8,589 nt of DNA from an uncultured Chloroflexota bacterium. GTDB lineage: Bacteria > Chloroflexota > Dehalococcoidia > UBA3495. Below the pieces are notes generated by a model. That model ran no database searches. It was not told where the DNA came from and worked only from the letters and a program-made list of their open reading frames with translations. Shown here piece by piece: positions 1 through 6,763 of the stretch. The position numbers and the translations under genes are program-made. Within the stretch, counting starts at the first letter, position 1. The number at the start of each line of letters is the position of its first letter. The stretch lies in NCBI GenBank assembly GCA_913020235.1, contig CAJWBT010000084.1, positions 1-8,589 of the forward strand. Reading direction: 5' to 3'.

Positions 1-813
1 TACAGCACCCACATCGTTGAAGACCAGAATACCTTCGGTGCGATGCACCCCGGCGGGACTCAGATCTATTTCGTCGGCGATCCTCGCCAGGACATGGTAA
101 TGATCGATTCCGGTGAACCGTACCGCTCCTGGACTCAGCAGATCCTCGATTACCACGCCGAGCTTGGCCGGCCTCGCATTTCCGCCATCCTGATTACCCA
201 CGGCCATGGCGACCACATAGGCGGCCTGGACCGGCTGCAAGAGGTGATGGACTGCCCGGTGAGATGCCACCCCAAGCTGGAGTCCCGTCTTACCCAGCGG
301 CTGGGATCGGGCTCCGTGGTAAAATTGCGGTCCCGAGAGCAAATCCCCGTGGGCGCCGGCATGTCTCTCAGAGCGCTTTTCACCCCCGGCCACGAGGATG
401 ACCACGTGTGCTACTTTCTTCCGGCCGGCCGGGTCCTATTCAGCGGAGACACCATCCTGGGGCACTCCTCCGCCACCGTCCGAAACCTCAAGCAGTACAT
501 GCGCACCCTGGAGTTGATGGCCCGCCAGCGCCCGGACATAATCTGCCCCGGCCACGGCCCACTGATCCCCAACGGTACCCAGCGCGTCCGGTGGTACATC
601 GAGCACCGGCAGCAACGGGAAGACCAGGTTTTGGCGGCCCTGGAGAAGGGCGCTAGCTCGGTGGATGACCTGGTGAAGGCTATCTACCCCCGCAATCTGC
701 GCCGGAACCTGCGGGATGCCGCGGCTCGCAACGTGCGCACCCACCTGGCGAAGCTTAAAGAAGAGAAGCGGGTTGGCGAGCAAGTTGCTATCTATACCCT
801 CAACGCCGGCTAG
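1..813 (+). CDS. MBL-fold metallo-hydrolase, LACTB2-like (5' end outside window)
   Basis: This is a metallo-beta-lactamase-fold hydrolase. The frame is open from base 1, and an in-frame ATG at 43 lies inside a conserved beta-strand region (GTQIYFVG resembles the family's GTNTYLVG), so the true start is probably upstream. The metal ligands are visible: HGHGDH at nt 199-216, the TPGHEDDH His at nt 391, the bridging Asp of FSGDT at nt 448 and the CPGHGP His at nt 553. The last ~70 residues (IEHRQQRE..., then VDDLVKAIYP and THLAKLKEE) match the winged-helix-like tail of LACTB2-type proteins, which include endoribonucleases. The domain assignment is firm. The substrate is not shown: RNA, glyoxalase-II-like thioesters or another ester are all possible. 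It lies 24 nt upstream of the next small gene and shows no functional link to the B12 genes. Confidence 0.88.
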   Translation, partial: YSTHIVEDQNTFGAMHPGGTQIYFVGDPRQDMVMIDSGEPYRSWTQQILDYHAELGRPRISAILITHGHGDHIGGLDRLQEVMDCPVRCHPKLESRLTQRLGSGSVVKLRSREQIPVGAGMSLRALFTPGHEDDHVCYFLPAGRVLFSGDTILGHSSATVRNLKQYMRTLELMARQRPDIICPGHGPLIPNGTQRVRWYIEHRQQREDQVLAALEKGASSVDDLVKAIYPRNLRRNLRDAAARNVRTHLAKLKEEKRVGEQVAIYTLNAG

Positions 814-837
814 CGATTGGCCGGCTAATTCTTTGCG

Positions 838-1041
838 ATGCAATACGGGATCGGCGCTAACGGTGGCAAGGCGCTAGTAGGGTGCGGAGCGTTTCTCATC
901 CTTTCCGGGCTGTTGATCCTAACCCCCCTAGGCATGTGGCTGGTAAGAGCCCTGGGGTGGCTGGCGATCTTCATGGGCTTTTTCTTCGTGGTCATGAGCG
1001 CATTTCTCTGGCTGTCCGCCATGCGCAGCCGGCACTTTTGA
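838..1041 (+). CDS. Small two-helix membrane protein, unknown function
   Basis: This 67-aa product is not recognised. After a short Gly-rich N-terminus (MQYGIGANGG) it has two hydrophobic segments, about residues 12-35 and 39-61. They are separated by one Arg (LVRALGW), and the protein ends with the basic tail RSRHF. This fits a helical hairpin in the inner membrane. The ATG at 838 follows the hydrolase stop by 24 nt and there is no clear SD, so expression would depend on the upstream transcript. The clean hydrophobic pattern argues for a real gene, but the short length leaves doubt. An overlapping frame (882-1145) lacks any such pattern and was left out. Confidence 0.5.
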   Translation: MQYGIGANGGKALVGCGAFLILSGLLILTPLGMWLVRALGWLAIFMGFFFVVMSAFLWLSAMRSRHF

Positions 1042-1154
1042 AGGACCCGATCGATGTTTCCGGCCGGTGCACCTGCCCCTCTGATCCCCGGTGGGAGAAG
1101 TTGCTTGGGGGAGAGGATATGGCCCGTCTCGGGTGTATCAGCTAAACGGGTGTA

Positions 1155-1183
1155 TTGACGCCCCTACCCGTCCGTCATACAAT
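1155..1183 (+). promoter_or_regulatory. Sigma70-like promoter for the cobalamin operon
   Basis: TTGACG (1155-1160) and TACAAT (1178-1183) are separated by exactly 17 nt and sit just upstream of the B12 riboswitch. Each hexamer differs from consensus at one base. Transcription would start near 1190, leaving about 60 nt before the aptamer. A 9-nt direct repeat, CGGGTGTAT, occurs at 1130-1138 and 1147-1155, the second copy touching the -35 box. An inverted pair ACGGGT/ACCCGT (1146-1151, 1166-1171) brackets the -35. These could be operator sites, but that is only inference. Confidence 0.7.
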
Positions 1184-1252
1184 ACCGGACAATTCCCCTT
1201 GTGGGGATAGGGACACGCAGGACCAGGGCGTGGCTCGTTACAACTGAATATT

Positions 1253-1434
1253 GCCTGAAGGTGGCCCGATTCATCGGGACTAAAGAGGGGAAGCCGGTGA
1301 AAATCCGGCGCGGTCCCGCCACTGTAACCGGCAAGGGCTCTTCCGTCCGCTCACGCGGACCCACCGGCTCGTTGGCCGAGCCGGGATGGCGAAGAAGCTC
1401 GTTAACGCCGGAAGCCAGGAGACTCGCTTCAGGC
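1253..1434 (+). promoter_or_regulatory. Cobalamin (B12) riboswitch aptamer
   Basis: The closing helix P1 is a perfect 8-bp pairing of GCCTGAAG (1253-1260) with CTTCAGGC (1427-1434). Core signatures are present: AAGCCGGTGAAAATCCGGC around 1291-1309, CGGTCCCGCCACTGTAACCGG around 1311-1331 (P5/L5), and the B12 box GAAGCCAGGAGACTCGC (1411-1427). The variable region holds two extra hairpins, GTCCGC-TCAC-GCGGAC (1345-1360) and an 8-bp stem CCGGCTCG/CGAGCCGG (1364-1384). The element binds adenosyl- or other cobalamins and here precedes six B12 genes, so feedback repression is the expected role. GCGG at 1452-1455 could pair with L5 (CCGC, 1316-1319) as the kissing contact; that pairing is inferred. 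The ligand subtype cannot be told by eye. Confidence 0.95.
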
Positions 1435-1482
1435 CGGACTTGCGACACTTCGCGGACAAGGGTACGAGTCGTCATGTGCTTG

Positions 1483-1508
1483 AGCCCGGCTGTGGAGCCG
1501 GGCTTTTT
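1483..1508 (+). terminator. Intrinsic terminator, riboswitch expression platform
   Basis: AGCCCGGC (1483-1490) pairs perfectly with GCCGGGCT (1497-1504) across a 6-nt loop and runs into a U-tract (T at 1504-1508). It lies 48 nt after the aptamer and upstream of the cbiA SD, so the switch probably acts by transcription termination. A plausible antiterminator is GGCCGG (1432-1437), which overlaps the 3' strand of P1, pairing with CCGGCT (1486-1491). With B12 bound, P1 would hold part of that sequence and leave the terminator free to form. The antiterminator is an inference from complementarity. Confidence 0.85.
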
Positions 1509-1540
1509 CGTTCTTGCCATACCGGAGTTCGAAGGTTCAT

Positions 1541-1546
1541 AAGGAG
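1541..1546 (+). promoter_or_regulatory. Shine-Dalgarno that fixes the TTG start of cbiA
   Basis: AAGGAG lies 8 nt before TTG at 1555. No in-frame ATG or GTG in the vicinity gives the conserved N-terminus, and the family's beta-strand/P-loop begins directly after the TTG. This site therefore supports a rare TTG start. Confidence 0.8.
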
Positions 1547-1554
1547 CCCTTGCT

Positions 1555-2994
1555 TTGACCTCAGCCATAGTAATCGCCGGAGTGCGGAGTGGCGTAGGCA
1601 AGACCACGGTAGCCACCGGAATCATGGGGGCGCTGACCCGCCGCGGCTATCGAGTGCAGCCCTTCAAGGCCGGCCCCGATTACATCGACCCTTCCTACCA
1701 CGGGCCGGCTTGCGGTGTGCCGAGCCGCAATTTGGATACCTGGCTCTTGCCTCATTCCACGGTTTTGGAGCTGTATCAGCGGGCCAGCGCCCGGTGCCAC
1801 ATCTCGGTGGTGGAGGGGGTGATGGGGGTGTTCGACGGCCACGCCAGCCTATCCGAGGAAGGGTCGACCGCCGAGCTGGCCAAGGTGCTGGAGGCCCCGG
1901 TGGTTCTGGTGGCCGATGCCCGCAAGGTCGCCCGCAGCGTGGCCGCCGAGGTGCTGGGCTACCAGCATTTCGATCCCGGCCTGCGCATCGTCGGGGTCAT
2001 CCTCAACGGGGTCCGCGGGCTGCGGCACCTGGAGTTCTGCCGGCCTCAGATCGAGGCCACCACGGGTCTTCCGGTGCTGGGCTACCTGCCCCAGCGGGAG
2101 GAGCTGACTCAACCGGAGCGCCACCTGGGATTGATACCGACGGTGGAGGGCACGGTGGCCCGCCAATGGTACGACGTGCTCGTGGCCCAGGTGGAAGAGA
2201 CCTTCGACCTGGACCGCATCGTGGAACTCGCCGCGACTTCGAATCCGCCGCCGGCCCCGGTCCAGGTGTACCCGGAGGAGCCGCAGCCCAAACGCGCCCG
2301 CATCGCCATCGCCAGGGACAAGGCTTTCAGCTTCTACTACCAGGACTCGCTGGACCTGCTGGAGGCATGGGGCGCCGAGCTTGCTCCGTTTAGCCCCATG
2401 GAAGACGCCGAGCTGCCCGCTGGAGCCGGCGGCATCTACATCGGCGGCGGGTTTCCCGAGATGTTCGCCGCCGAGCTTGCCGGGAACGCCCCCATGCACG
2501 CCGCCATCCAGAGCGCGGTGGGCCGGGGGGTGCCGATATACGCCGAGTGCGGCGGGCTCATGTACCTGGGCCGGAGCCTTTCCGGCCTGGACGGGGTCCG
2601 GTACCCGATGGTGGGGGCGATCCCGGCGGTCTCCGGTATGTCAGACCGGCGGCTGATCCTGGGCTACCGGGAGGTCGAGTCACGCACTGACAGTCCGCTG
2701 ATGCGGCGCGGGCAGCGGGTGCGGGGCCACGAGTTTCACTGGTCGACTCTTGAGCAACCGCCAGAACCCGAGCATTCGGTCTACCGGGTGGTGGACCAGG
2801 ACAACCGGGCCGACGGCTTCCAAGTCGGCAGCGTGTGGGCCTCTTACGTCCATATTCACCTTGGGAGCGACCCCTCGCTGGCCCGCCGTTTCATCGACAC
2901 CTGTGCCGAAAAGTCGGGATTGGAAACGCTTCAGTCCCCCGGCGCGGCCTCGCCGGGAAATGACGGCTCGAAACGAACCTTCACCGGAGTGTGA
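1555..2994 (+). CDS. cbiA: Cobyrinate a,c-diamide synthase (CbiA/CobB)
   Basis: This cytosolic enzyme uses ATP and glutamine to amidate the a and c side chains of cobyrinic acid (CbiA) or hydrogenobyrinic acid (CobB). The 479-aa protein is close to the usual length. The N-terminal dethiobiotin-synthetase-like domain starts with the P-loop [11 protein letters not shown] (residues 8-18), followed by [12 protein letters not shown] (38-49) and [10 protein letters not shown] (86-95). The C-terminal class-I glutamine amidotransferase-like domain has IYIGGGFPE (294-302), the nucleophile Cys332 in [11 protein letters not shown] and the catalytic His in SYVHIH (430-435). Residues from about 452 form a low-complexity tail. 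The start is TTG with a strong SD. It is the first gene after the riboswitch, with cobO 7 nt downstream. Sequence alone does not tell the anaerobic (CbiA) from the aerobic (CobB) substrate. All catalytic features are intact. Confidence 0.95.
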   Translation: MTSAIVIAGVRSGVGKTTVATGIMGALTRRGYRVQPFKAGPDYIDPSYHGPACGVPSRNLDTWLLPHSTVLELYQRASARCHISVVEGVMGVFDGHASLSEEGSTAELAKVLEAPVVLVADARKVARSVAAEVLGYQHFDPGLRIVGVILNGVRGLRHLEFCRPQIEATTGLPVLGYLPQREELTQPERHLGLIPTVEGTVARQWYDVLVAQVEETFDLDRIVELAATSNPPPAPVQVYPEEPQPKRARIAIARDKAFSFYYQDSLDLLEAWGAELAPFSPMEDAELPAGAGGIYIGGGFPEMFAAELAGNAPMHAAIQSAVGRGVPIYAECGGLMYLGRSLSGLDGVRYPMVGAIPAVSGMSDRRLILGYREVESRTDSPLMRRGQRVRGHEFHWSTLEQPPEPEHSVYRVVDQDNRADGFQVGSVWASYVHIHLGSDPSLARRFIDTCAEKSGLETLQSPGAASPGNDGSKRTFTGV

Positions 2995-3001
2995 GGACAG
3001 C

Positions 3002-3574
3002 ATGAGCGCCGATGAGGCCACCCTGGAGGAACCCCAGTCGATAAAAGGCCCCAGGATCAACCAGGGGCTGGTCATTGTCAACACGGGTGACGGCAAGGGC
3101 AAGACAACCGCCGCCATGGGCGCCCTGTTCCGCGCCTGGGGCCGGGGCTTGAAGGTCGTGATGCTCCAGTTTATCAAGCACTCGACCGCCAACTTTGGGG
3201 AGCAGCGGGCCGCGAGAAAGATCGGCGTGGAGATGCGGGCGATGGGCGACGGGTTTACCTGGCGCTCCCAAGACCTGCAGCAGACGGCAAGCCTGGCCAG
3301 GGACCACTGGGAGGAATGCAAGAAGATAATCGCCTCCGGGGAATACGACATGGTAATCTTGGACGAGTTTACGTACCCCCTCCACTACGGCTGGATTCCG
3401 ATCGAGGAGGTCATCGAGGCGTTGAAACAGCGGCCTCCGATGCAGCACGTCATTATCACCGGGCGTCACGCTCCCCAGGTCCTGGTCGACTACGCCGACC
3501 TGGTCACCGACATGCGAGTCATCAAGCACCCGTACCAGCAGGGCATCAAGGCCCAACCGGGCATCGAGTTTTGA
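3002..3574 (+). CDS. cobO: Corrinoid adenosyltransferase (CobO/CobA/BtuR type)
   Basis: This enzyme transfers the 5'-deoxyadenosyl group of ATP to reduced Co(I) corrinoids, forming the upper ligand. The 190-aa protein has the P-loop GDGKGKTT (residues 29-36), a Walker-B-like VILDE (118-122) and the family C-terminus [15 protein letters not shown]. Phe85 and Trp87 in GDGFTW correspond to the Phe91/Trp93 pair of Salmonella CobA that helps form four-coordinate cob(II)alamin. ATG at 3002 is chosen because it follows the cbiA stop by 7 nt, has GAGG 5 nt upstream, and leaves a short N-terminal extension typical of the family. The frame stays open upstream to 2750 inside cbiA, but that stretch is out-of-frame reading of cbiA. 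Translational coupling to cbiA is likely. This is the CobA/CobO family, not PduO or EutT. Confidence 0.95.
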   Translation: MSADEATLEEPQSIKGPRINQGLVIVNTGDGKGKTTAAMGALFRAWGRGLKVVMLQFIKHSTANFGEQRAARKIGVEMRAMGDGFTWRSQDLQQTASLARDHWEECKKIIASGEYDMVILDEFTYPLHYGWIPIEEVIEALKQRPPMQHVIITGRHAPQVLVDYADLVTDMRVIKHPYQQGIKAQPGIEF

Positions 3575-3581
3575 CGAGCGT

Positions 3582-3613
3582 TCAGCCATCAGCTGTCAGC
3601 TCTCAGCTTTCAG
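3582..3613 (+). repeat. TCAGC heptad array, left arm
   Basis: Four full 7-nt units beginning TCAGC start at 3582, 3589, 3596 and 3603, with a partial TCAG at 3610. The two bases after TCAGC vary. The array begins 7 nt after the cobO stop. The same unit appears in reverse orientation upstream of cobT, so this forms one side of an inverted pair around about 165 nt. Confidence 0.8.
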
Positions 3614-3691
3614 GACCGCGAAATGTCCAAGGTGGAAGCGAAGAGTGTCTTGGATTCTTGAAGGAAATCGTCAGGCGAAAATCTGAAAGCA

Positions 3692-3700
3692 TGGTATATA
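3692..3700 (+). promoter_or_regulatory. Possible extended -10 promoter upstream of cobT
   Basis: TGGTATATA (TG at 3692-3693, TATATA at 3695-3700) fits an extended -10 motif in a stretch visibly richer in A/T than the genes around it. No convincing -35 sits 17 nt upstream (CAGGCG). It could give cobT and the downstream genes transcription independent of the riboswitch. The evidence is weak. Confidence 0.3.
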
Positions 3701-3738
3701 ACTGAAGCACCTGTACGGTGTCGAATCTTGTATGGCCT

Positions 3739-3764
3739 TTAGCCGTCGGTTGCTAGCAGTCAGC
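3739..3764 (+). repeat. Degenerate TCAGC heptads, middle arm
   Basis: Four units at 7-nt spacing read TTAGC (3739), TCGGT (3746), CTAGC (3753) and TCAGC (3760). They have the same orientation as the left arm but are more diverged. Together with the opposite-strand array that starts 13 nt later, they could form a long imperfect hairpin. Confidence 0.55.
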
Positions 3765-3777
3765 ACGGCGTCCTAAT

Positions 3778-3824
3778 GCTGATGGATGAGCGCTGACAGC
3801 TGACCGCTGACCGCTGAAGGCTGA
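3778..3824 (-). repeat. TCAGC heptad array, right arm, running into the cobT SD
   Basis: Seven units at exact 7-nt spacing start at 3778, 3785, 3792, 3799, 3806, 3813 and 3820. Read on the plus strand they are GCTGA, the second being GATGA, which is TCAGC on the minus strand. The last unit, GCTGAGG (3820-3826), flows directly into GAGGAG (3823-3828), the SD of cobT. The array is thus inverted relative to the left arm after cobO. Confidence 0.8.
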
Positions 3825-3835
3825 GGAGCATCTCC

Positions 3836-4933
3836 ATGGCTATTTCTGAATTGGTTGACCAGACCCTGGCCCGAGTCGTTTCCCTGGACGAGGAGGCGAT
3901 GGCGGCGGCCCGTGCCCGGCAAGATACGCTGACCAAGCCCCTGGGAAGCTTGGGACGGCTGGAGGACCTATCCGTGCTCCTGGCCGGAATCTTCGGCCAG
4001 CCCATCCCGCGGATCCGGCGCAAGGCCGTCATCCTGGCCGCCGCTGACCACGGTGTCGTGGCCGAGGGGGTCAGCGCCTATCCCCAGGATGTCACGCCCC
4101 AGATGGTGCTGAATTTCCTGCGCGGCGGAGCGGCCATCAACGTGCTGGCGAAACAGGCCGGGGCCAGCATCGTCATCCTGGACGCCGGCGTGGCCGCGGA
4201 CCTCGATCCCCATCCGGTTTTGCGTTCGGTGAAGGCCGGCAAGGGGACGGCCAACATGGCCGTCGGACCGGCCATGACCCGCCAGCAGGCCATCCAGTGC
4301 ATCGAGACCGGCATCGACACCGCCCAGGAGCAGATTGCCGAGGGCGCCGACCTGATAGCCTGCGGTGACATGGGCATCGGCAACACCACCGCGTCCAGCG
4401 CCATTACCGCGGTGATCTCCGGCGCCGATCCCGCTGTCACCACCGGCAGGGGGACCGGGCTGGACGACGCGGCTTTATCGCATAAGGTCGAAGTTGTCCG
4501 GCGCGCCATCGAGGTCAACCGCCCGGACCCCAGGGACGGCTTGGACGTTCTGACCAAGGTCGGCGGTTTCGAGATAGGGGTCTTGGCCGGGGCAATGCTT
4601 GGGACGGCGGCCGGGCGCCGTCCGGTGGTGGTCGACGGATTCATCTCCGGCGCCGCCGCCCTGATCGCCTGGTCCATGGCCCCGGAGGCTCGACACTACT
4701 TCATCGCTTCCCACCAATCGGTGGAACCCGGCCATCGGGTCGGCCTCGACGCCATGGGCTTGAGTCCCTTGCTGGACATGGGAATGCGCCTGGGTGAAGG
4801 CACGGGTGCGGCCCTGGCGATGCACATCATCGAAGCCGCCGCCAGGTGTCTGGCCGAGATGGCCACCTTCGGCGAAGCCGGGGTATCGGAGCGTATCGAA
4901 GACGATGGCGACGGCGGAGAGGCCCAACCGTGA
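3836..4933 (+). CDS. cobT: Nicotinate-nucleotide:dimethylbenzimidazole phosphoribosyltransferase (CobT)
   Basis: This enzyme moves the phosphoribosyl group of nicotinate mononucleotide onto 5,6-dimethylbenzimidazole or a related base, giving alpha-ribazole phosphate for the lower ligand. The protein is 365 aa, slightly over the family's usual ~350. It shows TKPLGSLGRLE (residues 33-43), AAADHGVVAEGVSAYPQ (68-84), the glycine-rich loop CGDMGIGNTTAS (176-187) and the catalytic Glu321 in LGEGTGA, equivalent to Glu317 of Salmonella CobT. The C-terminal ~15 residues are acidic and not conserved. ATG at 3836 has GAGGAG 7 nt upstream; this SD adjoins the heptad repeat. The stop overlaps the cobS start by 4 nt, pointing to coupled translation. 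No residue looks broken. Which base it uses in vivo cannot be read from the sequence. Confidence 0.96.
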   Translation: MAISELVDQTLARVVSLDEEAMAAARARQDTLTKPLGSLGRLEDLSVLLAGIFGQPIPRIRRKAVILAAADHGVVAEGVSAYPQDVTPQMVLNFLRGGAAINVLAKQAGASIVILDAGVAADLDPHPVLRSVKAGKGTANMAVGPAMTRQQAIQCIETGIDTAQEQIAEGADLIACGDMGIGNTTASSAITAVISGADPAVTTGRGTGLDDAALSHKVEVVRRAIEVNRPDPRDGLDVLTKVGGFEIGVLAGAMLGTAAGRRPVVVDGFISGAAALIAWSMAPEARHYFIASHQSVEPGHRVGLDAMGLSPLLDMGMRLGEGTGAALAMHIIEAAARCLAEMATFGEAGVSERIEDDGDGGEAQP

Positions 4934-5718
4934 TCTCGCTTCTGGCGGCCTTAGGCTTCCTGACGGTCATTCCCGCCACCTGGAGCCGTAGTCCAACTGG
5001 GCGGGAGATCAGCGACTCCCGCGCTTACTTCCCTGTCGTGGGTCTTCTGGTGGGCCTGCTGATGGTGGGCCTGGAGCGGGGAGCCCGGGAAATCTTTCCG
5101 GTGTACATGACTGCCGCCGTGCTGGTGGTTGCCCTGGTGATCGTCACCCGCGGGCTGCACCTGGACGGCTTGATGGACACCTGCGACGGGCTGTTCGGCG
5201 GCTTCAGCCGGGAGCGCCGGCTGGAGATCATGCGAGACTCCCAGGTGGGCGCCTTCGGCATAGCCGGCGCTGTCTGCCTGCTTCTATTGAGGTATGGGGC
5301 GCTGGTCTCACTGGTTGCCCTGCCGGACCCGGGGCGGCAGGCATCACTGCTGCTGTTCCCGATGATGTCCCGGTGGTCGATGGTCCTGGTGTTGGGGGCC
5401 TTCCCCTACGTGCGGAGCCAGGGTCTCGGCTCGCCTTTTCATCAAGGCGGCGCCGCGGGGGCGGTCGTGGTTGCCGCGGGAACGGCGGTGGTCTCCGCCA
5501 TCGCTTTGGGCGGCTTCGGCGGCGCAGGAATGTTGGCTGGGGTTTCGGTGTTGGCCTGGCTGCTGGGCCGGTATATGGCTGGGACGCTGGGGGGTCTGAC
5601 TGGAGACACCTACGGGGCGGTCAACGAAGTGGCCGAGGCTGCGGCTCTGATGACGGCGGTCGCCCTACTGCCCCATGGGTGGATAGAGCCCTTGCCCCAG
5701 CTGTTGGGGCTGAGGTAG
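4930..5718 (+). CDS. cobS: Adenosylcobinamide-GDP ribazoletransferase (cobalamin synthase, CobS)
   Basis: This integral inner-membrane enzyme joins adenosylcobinamide-GDP to alpha-ribazole (phosphate), completing the nucleotide loop. From the GTG at 4930 it is 262 aa, the normal family size. The GTG overlaps the cobT stop (GTGA), has GGAGAGG 7 nt upstream, and gives the typical N-terminus ISLLAALGFLTVIP. The earlier in-frame ATG at 4846 would add an Arg-rich stretch read out of frame from cobT and is rejected. Conserved motifs are GLHLDGLMDTCDGLFGG (75-91), RDSQVGAFG (102-110) and GLTGDTYGAVNEVAE (222-236), which hold the acidic Mg-binding residues. About six or seven hydrophobic segments are visible, for example 33-49, 57-73, 109-131, 138-157, 176-196 and 199-217. 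Its activated substrate needs CobU or CobY, which is not in the window. Confidence 0.95.
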   Translation: MISLLAALGFLTVIPATWSRSPTGREISDSRAYFPVVGLLVGLLMVGLERGAREIFPVYMTAAVLVVALVIVTRGLHLDGLMDTCDGLFGGFSRERRLEIMRDSQVGAFGIAGAVCLLLLRYGALVSLVALPDPGRQASLLLFPMMSRWSMVLVLGAFPYVRSQGLGSPFHQGGAAGAVVVAAGTAVVSAIALGGFGGAGMLAGVSVLAWLLGRYMAGTLGGLTGDTYGAVNEVAEAAALMTAVALLPHGWIEPLPQLLGLR

Positions 5719-5821
5719 GAAGATTCACCTGAGCGATGTGGCAGGGTCAAGGGAGGGTAAACCCGGCGCCGTGAAGCGGGCCGTTCTTGAAAGATCCAGC
5801 CAGAACAAGGGAATGTAACCC

Positions 5822-6763
5822 GTGGGGGACACCGTTCCAGATCTAACGGTCCTGGTCCTGGCGGTGGTGTTGGACCTGGCGATGGGAGAGCTGCCCGCCC
5901 GGTTCCACCCGACCGTTTGGATGGGCCGTACCGTGGCATTTGCCGAGAAACTGGTCCCGAGAAACGGCATGGTTGGGGTGGCGGCCGGAGGGGTGCTGGC
6001 ACTGCTGGTCGCCGGCCTGTGGGCCGCGGCCGCCTACTTCGCCGTCTTGGGGCTCCACGGGGTTCACGATGTTGCTTACGTCCTGGTGGGGGCGGTGTTG
6101 CTCAAGACCACCTTCTCCTTGAGAATGCTCCATCAGACGGCGGCCCGGGTGGGCGGGCTGTTGACCCGGGGGGAAATCGCCCAGGCGCGTTGCAACCTGC
6201 GCTCCCTGGTCAGCCGGGACACTTCCCGTCTCTCTTCGGAGCAGGCCGCGGTGGCCACCGTGGAGTCGGTGTCGGAGAACATGGCCGACAGCTTCGTCGG
6301 GCCGTGGCTGTTCTTCGCCCTCTTCGGCCTGCCCGGCGCCGTGGCCTACCGGGCCATCAACACCCTGGACAGCATGATAGGGTACCATGGCGAGTACGAA
6401 TATTTGGGAAAGGCGTCGGCCCGGCTCGACGACCTGTTGAACCTGGTGCCGGCGCGGCTGGCGGGGCTATTACTGGTCTTCGGCAGCCTGTTCCTGCCTG
6501 GGCAGAGGGCCCGCGGGGCCTGGCGCATCATGTGGCGGGACCATTCCCGCACCGAGAGCCCCAACGCCGGATGGGCCATGAGCGGCATGGCCGGCGCCTT
6601 GGGAGTTGAGTTGGAGAAGGCGGGCCACTATCGCCTTGGCGACAACACCCGCCCGGTGGAGGTCCACGACATCACCCAGGCCGTCAGGTCCATGTACCTG
6701 GTGGCGGGCCTCGGCCTGCTGGCGGCCTTGGGCCTGACCTTGTTGAGACATGGAATCTTCTAG
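5822..6763 (+). CDS. cbiB: Adenosylcobinamide-phosphate synthase (CbiB)
   Basis: This membrane enzyme condenses adenosylcobyric acid with aminopropanol phosphate (or aminopropanol), using ATP. The 313-aa length fits the family. Family blocks are LDLAMGELPARFHPTVWMGR (17-36), LVSRDTSRL (129-137), ESVSENMADSFVGP (148-161), YRAINTLDSMIGY (176-188), ASARLDDLLNLVPARL (198-213) and ESPNAGWAMSGMAGALGV (245-262). Hydrophobic segments lie near 7-20, 51-78, 84-98, 160-175, 210-225 and 291-307. The GTG at 5822 is chosen because the family's first helix starts a few residues later. Its SD is poor: AAGGG lies 11 nt upstream. A 103-nt spacer separates it from cobS, so it is not translationally coupled to that gene. 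It overlaps the next gene by 14 nt. In some naming schemes this protein is called CobD, which should not be confused with the downstream enzyme. Confidence 0.95.
   Translation: MGDTVPDLTVLVLAVVLDLAMGELPARFHPTVWMGRTVAFAEKLVPRNGMVGVAAGGVLALLVAGLWAAAAYFAVLGLHGVHDVAYVLVGAVLLKTTFSLRMLHQTAARVGGLLTRGEIAQARCNLRSLVSRDTSRLSSEQAAVATVESVSENMADSFVGPWLFFALFGLPGAVAYRAINTLDSMIGYHGEYEYLGKASARLDDLLNLVPARLAGLLLVFGSLFLPGQRARGAWRIMWRDHSRTESPNAGWAMSGMAGALGVELEKAGHYRLGDNTRPVEVHDITQAVRSMYLVAGLGLLAALGLTLLRHGIF

Noticed and set aside
1061..1072. 12-nt match CGGCCGGTGCAC shared with 6816-6827
   Set aside because: It is short and GC-rich, and the surrounding sequence does not extend the match. Chance is a sufficient explanation.
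1386..2393. 335-aa plus-strand open frame overlapping the riboswitch and cbiA
   Set aside because: It reads the aptamer, the terminator and cbiA in the wrong frame. The product is low-complexity Gly/Arg/Pro, while cbiA has all its family motifs.
3316..3705. 129-aa open frame running from cobO into the intergenic gap
   Set aside because: Its first two thirds are cobO out of frame and the rest is heptad repeat and spacer. It has no SD and no recognisable domain.
3582..3824. CRISPR array
   Set aside because: The units are 7 nt with 2-nt variable positions and occur in both orientations. There are no 25-40 nt repeats with spacers and no cas genes.
4846..4929. Earlier ATG start for cobS
   Set aside because: The added 28 residues are Arg-rich out-of-frame cobT sequence. 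GTG 4930 has a good SD and gives the family N-terminus.
5719..5821. Regulatory element or extra gene in the cobS-cbiB gap
   Set aside because: I saw only weak complementarity (GTTC/GAAC) and no riboswitch core, promoter pair or SD-led frame apart from the cbiB start itself.
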